The position numbers were made by a program, and so were the translations under genes. A stretch of 64,000 bases of DNA, taken from the NCBI GenBank assembly GCA_030646715.1, contig JAUSLJ010000029.1:84845-148844 (forward strand). Reading direction: 5' to 3'. The notes below the pieces were generated by a model. That model did no database searches and was not told the DNA's origin. It was given only the letters and a program-made list of their open reading frames with translations. Source of the stretch: Agitococcus sp. (lineage in GTDB: Bacteria; Pseudomonadota; Gammaproteobacteria; Pseudomonadales; Moraxellaceae). This document shows positions 41,282 through 48,788 of this stretch, one piece after another; position 1 is the first letter of the stretch, and each line of letters opens with the position of its first letter.

Positions 41282-42477
41282 TATTCTTTCGCCAAACCTA
41301 AAAATTCAAGAGGCATTGAGAACCCTAGCGTGACATCAGGACTATCTTCTGTCAGACCGTAACCCATACTGACGTTAACAATCCGCTTGGGGCTTGTTCG
41401 TAATGACAGTGTGTAGTTAAGCATAGAAGACACTTGAGCAGCTGGCTCAACAAAAGTTCCATCCGAAAACGCATAACGACTATTAGTAGAAATACTATGC
41501 TGATATGAAGCACTCATGGAAACGTCGTAATTTAATGAGTAAGCAAAACCAAACGAAAAGCCTAATGTGTTGCCTGGAGATACGCTAGTTAATGCTCTAT
41601 CACTTCTTGCCTGATTTAAGCCACTAATTTTATTAGCAATAGAAAAACTGGTTGATCCAAAAAGAACAATAGGGTCAGTCACTTTGCTCATGCTCAAGCC
41701 CGCAGATAGACTGTAGTAGCCTTTACCTGTCGCTAAATCTTTTGCTGAGTTAATTTCGTAAGGACTATCACCCGTTGCCGTGGATAGCGAAGTAAAAAGA
41801 GTTGTTGAGGGCAAGCCACGTTTTATGGGAATTGGCTGCCAACGCAAACCGAAAGACACATCACCTAAACCTATGACCGTTTTTCCACCCAAGGTATCTA
41901 ATTTATAAACTAACGGTAAAGAGGTTGTTACCGTTAAATTATCGCGAAGCCCATAAGAAGCATCAAAAGTATTAGTGAAAGAATGTTGGGCATCTTCTTG
42001 AATGCGTAACCGCGTTAAAGATGAGCTATCTGCTGACAAGGCAATATCAAGGCGGCTATCGCGATAAAAGCTATAATTTAAATCATAGTTCATTGAATAC
42101 TGACCTTTTTTAGTCAGTGAGTATGTTTTTTCGGTTGCTTTAAATACTTCATTCAACGTTTTTTCGGAAGTCGTGTCTGTTGACTTTTCTTTTAATGCAT
42201 CACGAGCGGCTTCTGCTGTATTAGCCGCAGGTGTTGGTACAGTCGGATTCATTGCTGTACTGGCATTTGAAGGCGTTGCGGCTGGTGTTGGCACTTCTGG
42301 AACAGATGGATTCGCTTCTGTACTAGTAGCAGCAGAAGACACCGCAGGTGTTTGCACCTCAGTCGCTGGCGTTTCCGTTGGTGTTGCTGCTGGAGCTGCA
42401 TCATCGGCATAAGCCACAGAGAAACAGACGCAATTGAGCGCGACCAAAATTTGCGGAGCTTTACCCCAGTTTCTCAT
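41281..42477 (-). CDS. filC: Outer-membrane beta-barrel with Ala/Pro/Thr-rich N-terminal linker (FilC-like)
   Basis: 398 aa; the ATG follows AAGGA 8 bases upstream. Signal peptide to AYA-DD. Residues about 24-95 are a low-complexity Ala/Pro/Thr/Ser linker containing the repeated unit 'PTPAA'. The remainder alternates as amphipathic strands ('YSMNYDLNYSFYRDSRLDIALSAD' in parts, 'VTTSLPLVYKLDTLGG', 'GLGDVSFGLRWQPI') like the transporter-type barrels of the phenol MetA-degradation family. The linker could span the peptidoglycan. Nothing fixes a substrate. Its stop overlaps the filD start. Confidence 0.75.
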   Translation of the reverse strand: MRNWGKAPQILVALNCVCFSVAYADDAAPAATPTETPATEVQTPAVSSAATSTEANPSVPEVPTPAATPSNASTAMNPTVPTPAANTAEAARDALKEKSTDTTSEKTLNEVFKATEKTYSLTKKGQYSMNYDLNYSFYRDSRLDIALSADSSSLTRLRIQEDAQHSFTNTFDASYGLRDNLTVTTSLPLVYKLDTLGGKTVIGLGDVSFGLRWQPIPIKRGLPSTTLFTSLSTATGDSPYEINSAKDLATGKGYYSLSAGLSMSKVTDPIVLFGSTSFSIANKISGLNQARSDRALTSVSPGNTLGFSFGFAYSLNYDVSMSASYQHSISTNSRYAFSDGTFVEPAAQVSSMLNYTLSLRTSPKRIVNVSMGYGLTEDSPDVTLGFSMPLEFLGLAKE

Positions 42478-42519
42478 TGTTGTGATTCCTTATAGGTCTT
42501 ATCAGTACAAAATCAACCG

Positions 42520-43365
42520 CTACTTCTTTCTAAAATAAGTGCGTAGCGGTACATTAATTATTTTTTCAGAGGCATCGGCATTGCTATCGGCATTAAATAC
42601 ACGCTGCAATGTTGATGCACGATCTGTAGCACGTTGCGCTTGGTACGTGTTTTCTTTTATTTGCATAAATGCAAGGTGACTGATTGTTTCATCACTGACA
42701 AAACGCATATCACTTTCTGTCAATTCTAGAGTTGACTGCGGTTTAAAGCCATTCGGAAAAATAATAAACATTCGCCCCAAACCATCTACTTTATCCCATA
42801 CTTCGTCAAACTTAGCCTCTGGAAAGCTAATATTACCTAATGCAGGATCTGCCACAAAAAAACGGCCATCTTGATATTTTTTTATGACAACAAAATGTTT
42901 AAAGTTCATGTAATGAATAGCAACAATGGCAGGATGATCTAGTTTTTTCAACTCATCTAACGTGCCTTTAAAACCGTTATTAGGATGGCCTAAGGCCGTC
43001 ACTAAACGTTTCATGTCTAACATTGAAAAACCACGACGCTGAACAATCTTCTCGTACTCACCAAATTTAAGCAAACCATCCATAACTTGCTTTTCGGTAA
43101 ACTGACGGCCTAAATAACCGTTCAATACGGTTGTTAACGCGGCAGAGCCACAACTATAGTCATACGCTTGATGAATAATATTTTTATATTGCTGCTCGAC
43201 CAATGGAGCCACTGTTTCTATAGGCTGACTCAAGGAGGTATAACTATTATGTCGGCTATCCATAGGATGGCTAAAATAAATGCTAGACGGCTTTTTTTCT
43301 GCCACTTCAAAGGCATCTGTTGCAAACATATAGATAATGGCGGAGCCAATGGTTAATAGAAACAT
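42520..43365 (-). CDS. filB: Membrane-anchored C39-type cysteine peptidase without ABC transporter (FilB-like)
   Basis: 281 aa. An N-terminal hydrophobic segment (about 2-15) acts as signal anchor. The papain-like C39 fold shows the oxyanion Gln66, nucleophile Cys72 ('YDYSCGSAALTTVLNGYLG'), His157 ('HFVVIKKYQDGRFFVADP') and Asp173, so the triad is intact. Known C39 domains sit on ABC exporters and cut double-glycine leaders in the cytoplasm. Here there is no ABC or transmembrane-exporter part, and the anchor puts the catalytic domain in the periplasm. The FilA-like proteins of the same operon carry a leader-like motif after their Sec signal peptides, so they are the likely substrates. No clear ribosome binding site. 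Confidence 0.85.
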   Translation of the reverse strand: MFLLTIGSAIIYMFATDAFEVAEKKPSSIYFSHPMDSRHNSYTSLSQPIETVAPLVEQQYKNIIHQAYDYSCGSAALTTVLNGYLGRQFTEKQVMDGLLKFGEYEKIVQRRGFSMLDMKRLVTALGHPNNGFKGTLDELKKLDHPAIVAIHYMNFKHFVVIKKYQDGRFFVADPALGNISFPEAKFDEVWDKVDGLGRMFIIFPNGFKPQSTLELTESDMRFVSDETISHLAFMQIKENTYQAQRATDRASTLQRVFNADSNADASEKIINVPLRTYFRKK

Positions 43366-43677
43366 ATGCTTTTTTCTAGTTATTAGGTTTAAAAAACCTT
43401 TAAATGAGTTTTTATACGAACTTATGGAAAATACCCTTTTTTAAAGCATTTTTCACGTACTTTTACGTAACCGCTACGTTTAAAGTTATTTGTTGCACGA
43501 TTTCTAGCCATCGCACGGCTTTACCATCTCCCTCGGTGAGAGCGAGTATCACATTTTACATCAACAACAAACATTTAGGGAGTGGGAGTTAGTACTCTTT
43601 TCCTTTATTCTCCCCAAGGGATGGAGTTAGAGAGAGGGCTATAAAAGCCGCAATGGAGCACGACGAGAAGGCGGCTT
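43366..43677. other. Intergenic region between filA2 and filB
   Basis: A 312-base gap inside the Fil operon. It contains the terminator-like hairpin next to the filA2 stop and a pyrimidine/purine-rich stretch (43515-43550 and 43600-43640, CTCCC/GAGAG-type) that resembles the GC-rich palindromic repeats seen at 49.5 and 54.4 kb, in decayed form. A weak plus-strand ORF here has no ribosome binding site. A second promoter for filB-filF may lie here, but I cannot name one. Confidence 0.5.
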
Positions 43678-43679
43678 TT
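43643..43679 (-). terminator. Terminator-like hairpin after filA2
   Basis: On the minus strand AAAAGCCGC pairs with GCGGCTTTT (9 bp), with a 19-base loop; the arm nearest the gene includes the filA2 stop codon. A short TTTT run in the descending arm, then ATAG, follows. It would lower, not abolish, transcription into filB-filF and so favour filA products. Confidence 0.6.
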
Positions 43680-44556
43680 AAATTTTACCCGTAATCGTCA
43701 ATCTGTGATTACTTAAATTTAAACCCTGAATGCCGATAGTACCCATGCTGGTATTGTTACTGCCCGCAATAATATCACTAAAAGTGACATTCATATTGGT
43801 TAAACCAGGGGTAGTAAACATTAAACCTGTTGGGTTAATATCTAAACCTGCGCCCGTTAAATCCACATTATCTAAGCGCAATTTGAATCGCAAGTTGCGA
43901 CCGTTTCCAGCCACGCCTGTATCTGCTTTATCCGTTAAACGAATCTCACCAAAATCAATGGTATTAAAAACCGTTGTACCAAAACTAAACATGTGGCTTG
44001 ATGCGGTTTCACTACCTAACTGCAAGGTAAACAACTTACCATCGGAAGGCATTAAGTCGAAATAATCTTTGCCTGACGAATCTGGGTTGTTAAAGTCAAT
44101 TAACGTACTTTCATTGCCACCCACATTGTTGCGTAAGGCAATTTTATCGATATAGACACGGAGTTTATTGGCAGTACCAAACAATTGAGATTGTATATTC
44201 AACATCGCCCCGCCAACCCCCGCACCATCACTATCGCCCACAAAATCCATATTAAACTTTATGCCTTGCACGCCCACAACACTACACGCACCATTAATCG
44301 CTGCTTCATTACAAACTTTTACACCCACGGTTTTGGCCAATATTGTGGCATTATTGGCAGGCAAAACCGCTTTATCAGTCAAGCCTATAGACTGCGCTGT
44401 CCACCCTGCTGCTGGCAATATAACAGCTACTGTAATGCCATCCTGCCCCGTGACATTAGCCAAATCTTCTTCATTTAAATTTTCTAAGGCATATACTGAG
44501 GAAATATTGAAAATACCAGCTACCACAAACAACTTAGCTTTTTTAATGTGACTCAT
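43678..44556 (-). CDS. filA2: FilA-like exported protein 2 (DUF6160-like)
   Basis: 292 aa from ATG 44556, with AGGTG 6 bases upstream; a GTG 9 bases earlier is rejected. Sec signal peptide ends after VYA (residue 23). Immediately after it comes 'LENLNEEDLANVTGQDGITV': Leu27, Leu32, Val35, Gly37, Gln38 have the spacing -12, -7, -4, -2, -1 of a double-glycine leader. The remainder is Asn/Gly/Thr-rich, predicted beta. 'VGDSDGAGVGGAMLNI', 'LQLGSE' and 'GTIGIQGLNLS' recur in FilA1, so the two are paralogues. No pilin motif. Expected in the periplasm or on the surface. A hairpin follows the stop. Confidence 0.85.
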   Translation of the reverse strand: MSHIKKAKLFVVAGIFNISSVYALENLNEEDLANVTGQDGITVAVILPAAGWTAQSIGLTDKAVLPANNATILAKTVGVKVCNEAAINGACSVVGVQGIKFNMDFVGDSDGAGVGGAMLNIQSQLFGTANKLRVYIDKIALRNNVGGNESTLIDFNNPDSSGKDYFDLMPSDGKLFTLQLGSETASSHMFSFGTTVFNTIDFGEIRLTDKADTGVAGNGRNLRFKLRLDNVDLTGAGLDINPTGLMFTTPGLTNMNVTFSDIIAGSNNTSMGTIGIQGLNLSNHRLTITGKI

Positions 44557-44593
44557 GTTGAGCACCTTTTTATTTTATTTTTATTTAACAAAC

Positions 44594-44621
44594 AATTACG
44601 GCAGCCTAAGCTGCCGTAATT
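44594..44621 (-). terminator. Perfect 12-bp hairpin between filA1 and filA2
   Basis: AATTACGGCAGC-CTAA-GCTGCCGTAATT: 12 uninterrupted pairs with a 4-base loop, located 33 bases after the filA1 stop. The tail on the minus strand (TGTTTGTTAAAT) is only moderately T-rich. It may be a partial terminator or an RNA-stabilising 3' end that makes filA1 the most abundant message of the operon. Confidence 0.55.
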
Positions 44622-44654
44622 TATCTTAAGCGAGAATAAATCCTCTATTAAGAA

Positions 44655-45941
44655 TTAGTGACCAGAAATAACAGCCACTGTACCGTTGATATTCAAACCA
44701 AGGATTTGTACATCACCCAAAGTAGCAGCAGTTGCGCTACCAAGACGGATATTGTTGATTGCCAAATCAGCACCGTTTGTTGCATGACCAAACTGAGCCA
44801 TTTCAATTACCAAGCCATTGTAAGCAGCTTGAGTAGAACCTTGGATTGTCAAGTATGTTGCACCAGCAACAACAGCAGTACGCGTACCTGTCAATGTTGC
44901 ATAATCAACAGCGCTGTCATCGCCAGCACCACCATCATCAATACCGTTTACGCCGTAAGCAGCAGCAACCAATGCACCGCCACCACCAGCAATAATTACA
45001 CCATCAGCAACTTTATTACTAGCCGCACCTGTGAACACGCTAGTATTTGCACTACCAATATCTACGTTAGAAATAACCGACAAATTGGCACCGCCTGCAT
45101 CTTTAATAGATAAAGACGAAGCAAAGAAGCTACCACCAGTAGTTACAACAGTACCCAATGTTGGGTTCAATACACCACCCGCATCAAATACTTCCAAGTT
45201 ATTGATAGTCAAACCACCAATAAGACTTGTGTTAGCAACAACCATGTGACCTTGAGATTCCGAACCCAACTGAATTGTAGTTGATGCAGCACCCAACACC
45301 AACTCAAGACCGCTCATGATTTTGATTTTATCGGAGTGTGTTGTACCATCAACTTCAGCAGTAGCAGTTATATTACCATCAGCATCACGACCTGCATTAG
45401 CAGAATTACTGTTAGCTACATAGATGTCGCCAGTTTTGATAGCCAAACGCGGCGTTGTAATTACAACATTCAACATTGCGCCGCCAGCACCAGCACCATC
45501 AATGTCACCCACCATGTCGATGTCGATTTTGATCGGAGAAGAACCGTCAGCTAACAATACAGTACGGTCTTGCAATGCTGTAACAGCACCTAAACCACCA
45601 CCGATTACCAAAGCACCAGAGTTACCAGTAGGCGTACCAGCAGCCGTTAAGCCGTCGTCATCATGAACTACGATAGAGCCGATTGACAAACCAGCAAAGT
45701 TGTCATCACTATTTGCATAGTAACCAGTAGCTGCATTATCAATTATGTTTTGTGTTGCAGCTGATACATTCATGGATGTAGCGGTAGCTGCATCAATAAC
45801 ACCAGGCTTAACCAAAATTGTAATACCGTCTTGACCAGTTGCAGAAGCCATGGACTCATCATCCATTGCTTCCATAGCAAAAGCACCAGCAGAAATCATA
45901 GAAACAGCAGAAACAAGAGCAAGTTTTTTTAACATTTTCAT
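44655..45941 (-). CDS. filA1: FilA-like exported protein 1 (DUF6160-like), first gene of the Fil operon
   Basis: 428 aa. The start ATG follows CGAGGAT 10 bases upstream. Sec signal peptide (residues 1-22, cut after AFA), then 'MEAMDDESMASATGQDGITI': Met26, Met31, Ala34, Gly36, Gln37 match the spacing of a double-glycine leader, and 'TGQDGIT' is identical to FilA2. The mature part is rich in Ala, Gly, Asn and Asp, lacks Cys, and shares 'VGDIDGAGAGGAMLNV', 'IQLGSES' and 'LGDVQILGLNI' with FilA2. The composition is that of a secreted surface or fibre-forming beta protein. The codon pattern is very uniform, as for abundant proteins. A promoter and a leader inverted repeat lie upstream. Confidence 0.88.
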   Translation of the reverse strand: MKMLKKLALVSAVSMISAGAFAMEAMDDESMASATGQDGITILVKPGVIDAATATSMNVSAATQNIIDNAATGYYANSDDNFAGLSIGSIVVHDDDGLTAAGTPTGNSGALVIGGGLGAVTALQDRTVLLADGSSPIKIDIDMVGDIDGAGAGGAMLNVVITTPRLAIKTGDIYVANSNSANAGRDADGNITATAEVDGTTHSDKIKIMSGLELVLGAASTTIQLGSESQGHMVVANTSLIGGLTINNLEVFDAGGVLNPTLGTVVTTGGSFFASSLSIKDAGGANLSVISNVDIGSANTSVFTGAASNKVADGVIIAGGGGALVAAAYGVNGIDDGGAGDDSAVDYATLTGTRTAVVAGATYLTIQGSTQAAYNGLVIEMAQFGHATNGADLAINNIRLGSATAATLGDVQILGLNINGTVAVISGH

Positions 45942-45974
45942 GGGATTTTATCCTCGGGTTTATTTATAGTTTTT

Positions 45975-46002
45975 GTTACCTTAATTGTTTGAATTAGGTA
46001 AC
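45975..46002 (-). promoter_or_regulatory. Inverted repeat in the filA1 leader
   Basis: GTTACCTTAATT-GTTTG-AATTAGGTAAC: 11 pairs with one extra T, lying between the candidate promoter (46021-46049) and the filA1 start. It would be in the first 40 nucleotides of the message. A 5' stabilising stem or a dimeric regulator site are both possible. Confidence 0.5.
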
Positions 46003-46020
46003 GTTCTATTTGGCCAAGAA

Positions 46021-46049
46021 AATTTACCACTGTTAAACAGGCAGAGCAA
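46021..46049 (-). promoter_or_regulatory. Candidate sigma-70 promoter of the Fil operon
   Basis: On the minus strand TTGCTC (46049-46044), a 17-base spacer and TAAATT (46026-46021) form a fair sigma-70 promoter. Transcription would begin near 46014, giving a leader of about 70 nucleotides before filA1. Confidence 0.5.
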
Positions 46050-46286
46050 GCTCTTTTAATGGAAATTATGTGAACTGTCCGACAAACGGCATGTTGCACC
46101 GCGTGAGAGTTACGTTAATGAGTAGATGTGTTGTTAAGGGTTTGTGTAACGTGGAATAATTGACAAAATGCGCCATTATTTAACGACTGATTCTTTAAGT
46201 ACACGTATGTCAATGGCTCACTTATTGGTGATTATATTCGTGTTAAAATGCGATCCCTGTTATTTCTTTGCTGTAGGAATATCCGT
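46050..46286. other. Divergent intergenic region upstream of filA1 and pabB
   Basis: Together with the filA1 leader this forms a gap of about 345 bases between two divergent genes. It should carry the pabB promoter and operators for the Fil operon. I see no ORF, tRNA or repeat, and no clear -10/-35 pair for pabB. Confidence 0.45.
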
Positions 46287-47633
46287 TTGTTTGTCACTCC
46301 TCTGACTTATGTTCATACATCACTTATTTCATCACTTATTCCCTTATTGACATCCACACAATATTGGCCTGTGTGGTTAAAAGACGGCTGTAATGATTGT
46401 TTAGGGCTGAGTCCCGTATGGTTATTAGTCGCTAATGATAGTGGGTTGACATTTTATCAACGACAAACTGATTTTAGCTACCAACAAACGTCGTTGAATG
46501 AAGACTTATTAACCTGCCTTAAAAAGCTGTTTTCAGCGACTCCCTGCCCTACTTACCCTTTAAGTTATGGCTTTACAGGTGGTTTGATGGGCTGGATGAG
46601 CTATCCGAATTCTTCAAGTGCTAATAGTGAAAAAATCTCATTTCCTTCAATGTGTTTGGGTTTTTATGATGTTTTTATTCGTCCTAATAATGAAGGCAAA
46701 GTTCATCTATATGCTCCCAGCGCATCATTAGCAGAAATGGTACTAGCGCAACTACAGACCTCACCAACACAATGTTCATTTACCTTAACTGAACCATTTC
46801 AAGCTTTAACGTCTAAAAGTGACTATCAATCTGCTTTTGCGCGCGTTCAAGATTACCTTCATAGTGGTGATTGTTATCAGGTGAATTTAGCGCAAGCATT
46901 TAAAGCGCGTTGTTCAGGCCAAAGTATTGAAGCTTTTCAGCGATTATTGGCGTTAAGCCAACCGCCGTATGCTGCTTATGTGAGCTGTCCGTTTGGCGAT
47001 ATTTTAAGTTTGTCGCCTGAGTTATTTTTGCAGTTTAGCGAAGATGGTCAGGTGTTGACGCGCCCGATTAAAGGTACTCGTCCACGCCGACAAGATAGCG
47101 AAGAAGATTTAGCGCAATTGAATGATTTAGCATCACATCCTAAAGACCATGCCGAAAACGTGATGATTGTGGATTTATTGCGCCATGATTTAAGCAAACA
47201 CGCGGCTATTGGTTCGGTAAAAGTCCCTAAATTATTTAGTGTGGAGTCCTTTCCGCAAGTGCATCATTTGATTAGTGATGTTAGTTGCAGACTTAAACAA
47301 GACTCTAGTCCTTTAGATTTATTGTTTGATGCCTTTCCGGGGGGGTCGATTACAGGCGCACCGAAAAAGCGGGCGATGGAAATTATTGATGAGTTGGAAA
47401 ACTGTGATCGGGCTATTTATTGCGGCACGATTGGCTATTTAACGACCACAGGTCGAGGTCAATGGAATATAGCGATTCGTACTTTGTTGCGGGTAGAGGA
47501 TACTCTTTACGCGTGGGCTGGCGGAGGTATTGTCGCTGATTCGGTCTGTGAGTCGGAATATGAGGAGTGCTTTAACAAGATAGGGGCGATGTTGAAGGCA
47601 TTGGAGGATGATTTTTTATCATCTAAAACATAA
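46287..47633 (+). CDS. pabB: Aminodeoxychorismate synthase component I
   Basis: About 448 aa from TTG 46287, chosen because AGGA lies 8 bases upstream and the protein then begins 'MFVTPLTYV', like other PabB proteins. An ATG at 46248 would add 13 residues without a ribosome binding site. Chorismate-binding fold with 'SGDCYQVNLAQAF', the catalytic Lys motif 'PIKGTRPRR' (specific for PabB over TrpE), 'ENVMIVDLLRHDLS' and 'FPGGSITGAPKKRAMEIIDELE'. With PabA glutaminase it turns chorismate into 4-amino-4-deoxychorismate for folate. pabA is not in the window. Divergent from the Fil operon. Confidence 0.93.
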   Translation: MFVTPLTYVHTSLISSLIPLLTSTQYWPVWLKDGCNDCLGLSPVWLLVANDSGLTFYQRQTDFSYQQTSLNEDLLTCLKKLFSATPCPTYPLSYGFTGGLMGWMSYPNSSSANSEKISFPSMCLGFYDVFIRPNNEGKVHLYAPSASLAEMVLAQLQTSPTQCSFTLTEPFQALTSKSDYQSAFARVQDYLHSGDCYQVNLAQAFKARCSGQSIEAFQRLLALSQPPYAAYVSCPFGDILSLSPELFLQFSEDGQVLTRPIKGTRPRRQDSEEDLAQLNDLASHPKDHAENVMIVDLLRHDLSKHAAIGSVKVPKLFSVESFPQVHHLISDVSCRLKQDSSPLDLLFDAFPGGSITGAPKKRAMEIIDELENCDRAIYCGTIGYLTTTGRGQWNIAIRTLLRVEDTLYAWAGGGIVADSVCESEYEECFNKIGAMLKALEDDFLSSKT

Positions 47634-47645
47634 CCTTGAAGCAAG

Positions 47646-47894
47646 CTACTCATGAGCGGCCTCAGTTTTACGCTCTTGTATTAACTCATCACAAAGCGAC
47701 GCATTATCAGAGAGATAATTTCTATACAGCATTTGTGCTTTACGAATATTATGTCGCCGCGACTGCAAATGAATTTCGCCATTGACAACAACGAGCTGCA
47801 TTACATCGCCTTCTTTGATATCTAAGTCTTTGCAAACTTCAATAGGCAACCCCACATAACCACCCGATGCAACTTGAACTTGGCAAGCGTTCAT
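47646..47894 (-). CDS. AbrB/MazE-type antitoxin-like DNA-binding protein
   Basis: 82 aa. The SpoVT-AbrB swapped-hairpin domain is seen in 'VQVASGGYVGLPIEVCKDLDIKEGDVMQLVVVNGEIHL' (in parts; residues 6-50). The C-terminal tail 'LYRNYLSDNASLCDELIQERKTEA' resembles the toxin-binding tails of VapB antitoxins. No PIN or MazF toxin gene follows: the end of pabB, convergent, is 12 bases away. It is either a solitary regulator or a remnant of a toxin-antitoxin pair. Confidence 0.8.
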   Translation of the reverse strand: MNACQVQVASGGYVGLPIEVCKDLDIKEGDVMQLVVVNGEIHLQSRRHNIRKAQMLYRNYLSDNASLCDELIQERKTEAAHE

Positions 47895-47964
47895 GTGTTT
47901 ATCATCCTCTTAAAATGCGCTAGATAGTTTCATCATAGCGCACTAGGCAATTTTGAGCTGTTTA

Positions 47965-48582
47965 TTAACGCGGAATATTTCGCAACGAACCGCTAATAAT
48001 TTCTGTTTTTAAGGCTTCGTAGGTTTTAGTAACGGGAAAGTGTGGAAACTCACGAATCACATTATCAGGTGCGTCAAACAAAATACCTTTGTTGGCTTCA
48101 CCTAACATAGCAATGTCGTTATAAGAATCACCTGCGGCAATGACGCGATAATTTAAGCCGTGTAATGCTTTGACGGCAGCACGCTTTTGGTCAGGTTGAC
48201 GAAGTACATAATTGGTAATCATGCCTTTGTCATCGGTTTCTAATTTATGGCAGAAAATCGTGGGGCGATTAAGCTGCTTCATCAACGGGTCAGCAAACTC
48301 GTAAAAAGTATCAGACAAGATAATCAGTTGAAAATGCTCACGTACCCATGCCACAAATTCAAATGCACCTTCTAATGGGCCCATTTCGGCAATTACTGCT
48401 TGAATATCGGGTAAACCTAAGTTGTGTTCACGCAAAATTGCTAAACGCTGTTTCATTAAGACATCGTAATCGGGAATATCACGGGTGGTAGCTTCTAAGG
48501 CTTTAATGCCTGTTTTTTTGGCAAAGTTAATCCAAATTTCGGGTACTAACACGCCTTCTAAATCTAAACAGACAATTTCCAT
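47965..48582 (-). CDS. thrH: Phosphoserine phosphatase / phosphoserine:homoserine phosphotransferase ThrH
   Basis: 205 aa HAD-family protein with motif I 'CLDLEGVLVPE' (nucleophile Asp7, acid-base Glu9 as in ThrH), motif II Ser in 'LIILSDTFYEF', and motif IV 'AAGDSYNDIAML'. ThrH can dephosphorylate phosphoserine and pass the phosphate to homoserine, linking serine and threonine synthesis. It is typical of Pseudomonas and relatives, not of Enterobacteria. Single gene, divergent from cysH by 206 bases. Confidence 0.93.
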   Translation of the reverse strand: MEIVCLDLEGVLVPEIWINFAKKTGIKALEATTRDIPDYDVLMKQRLAILREHNLGLPDIQAVIAEMGPLEGAFEFVAWVREHFQLIILSDTFYEFADPLMKQLNRPTIFCHKLETDDKGMITNYVLRQPDQKRAAVKALHGLNYRVIAAGDSYNDIAMLGEANKGILFDAPDNVIREFPHFPVTKTYEALKTEIISGSLRNIPR

Positions 48583-48788
48583 GATTCACTCCGCAATAAA
48601 ATAAGAAAAATACTGGCGCGAACTGTACCGATTTTGGCCTAGACGTGCAATCTGTTGGCTAAATACTGCTAGAATTACCCACCTTTAATGAGACGTGTTC
48701 AGCGTTTGTGTTGTTAATACCGTGCTGTTCACTCTCGCTTAATGTGCAAGCCAGCCAATTTCAGCCATTTCCCCAATAAGGAACAGCC

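Noticed and set aside
44658..45666. Plus-strand ORFs opposite filA1 with Ser/Thr/Cys-rich products
   Set aside because: They are shadows of the Ala/Gly/Asn-rich filA1 coding strand.
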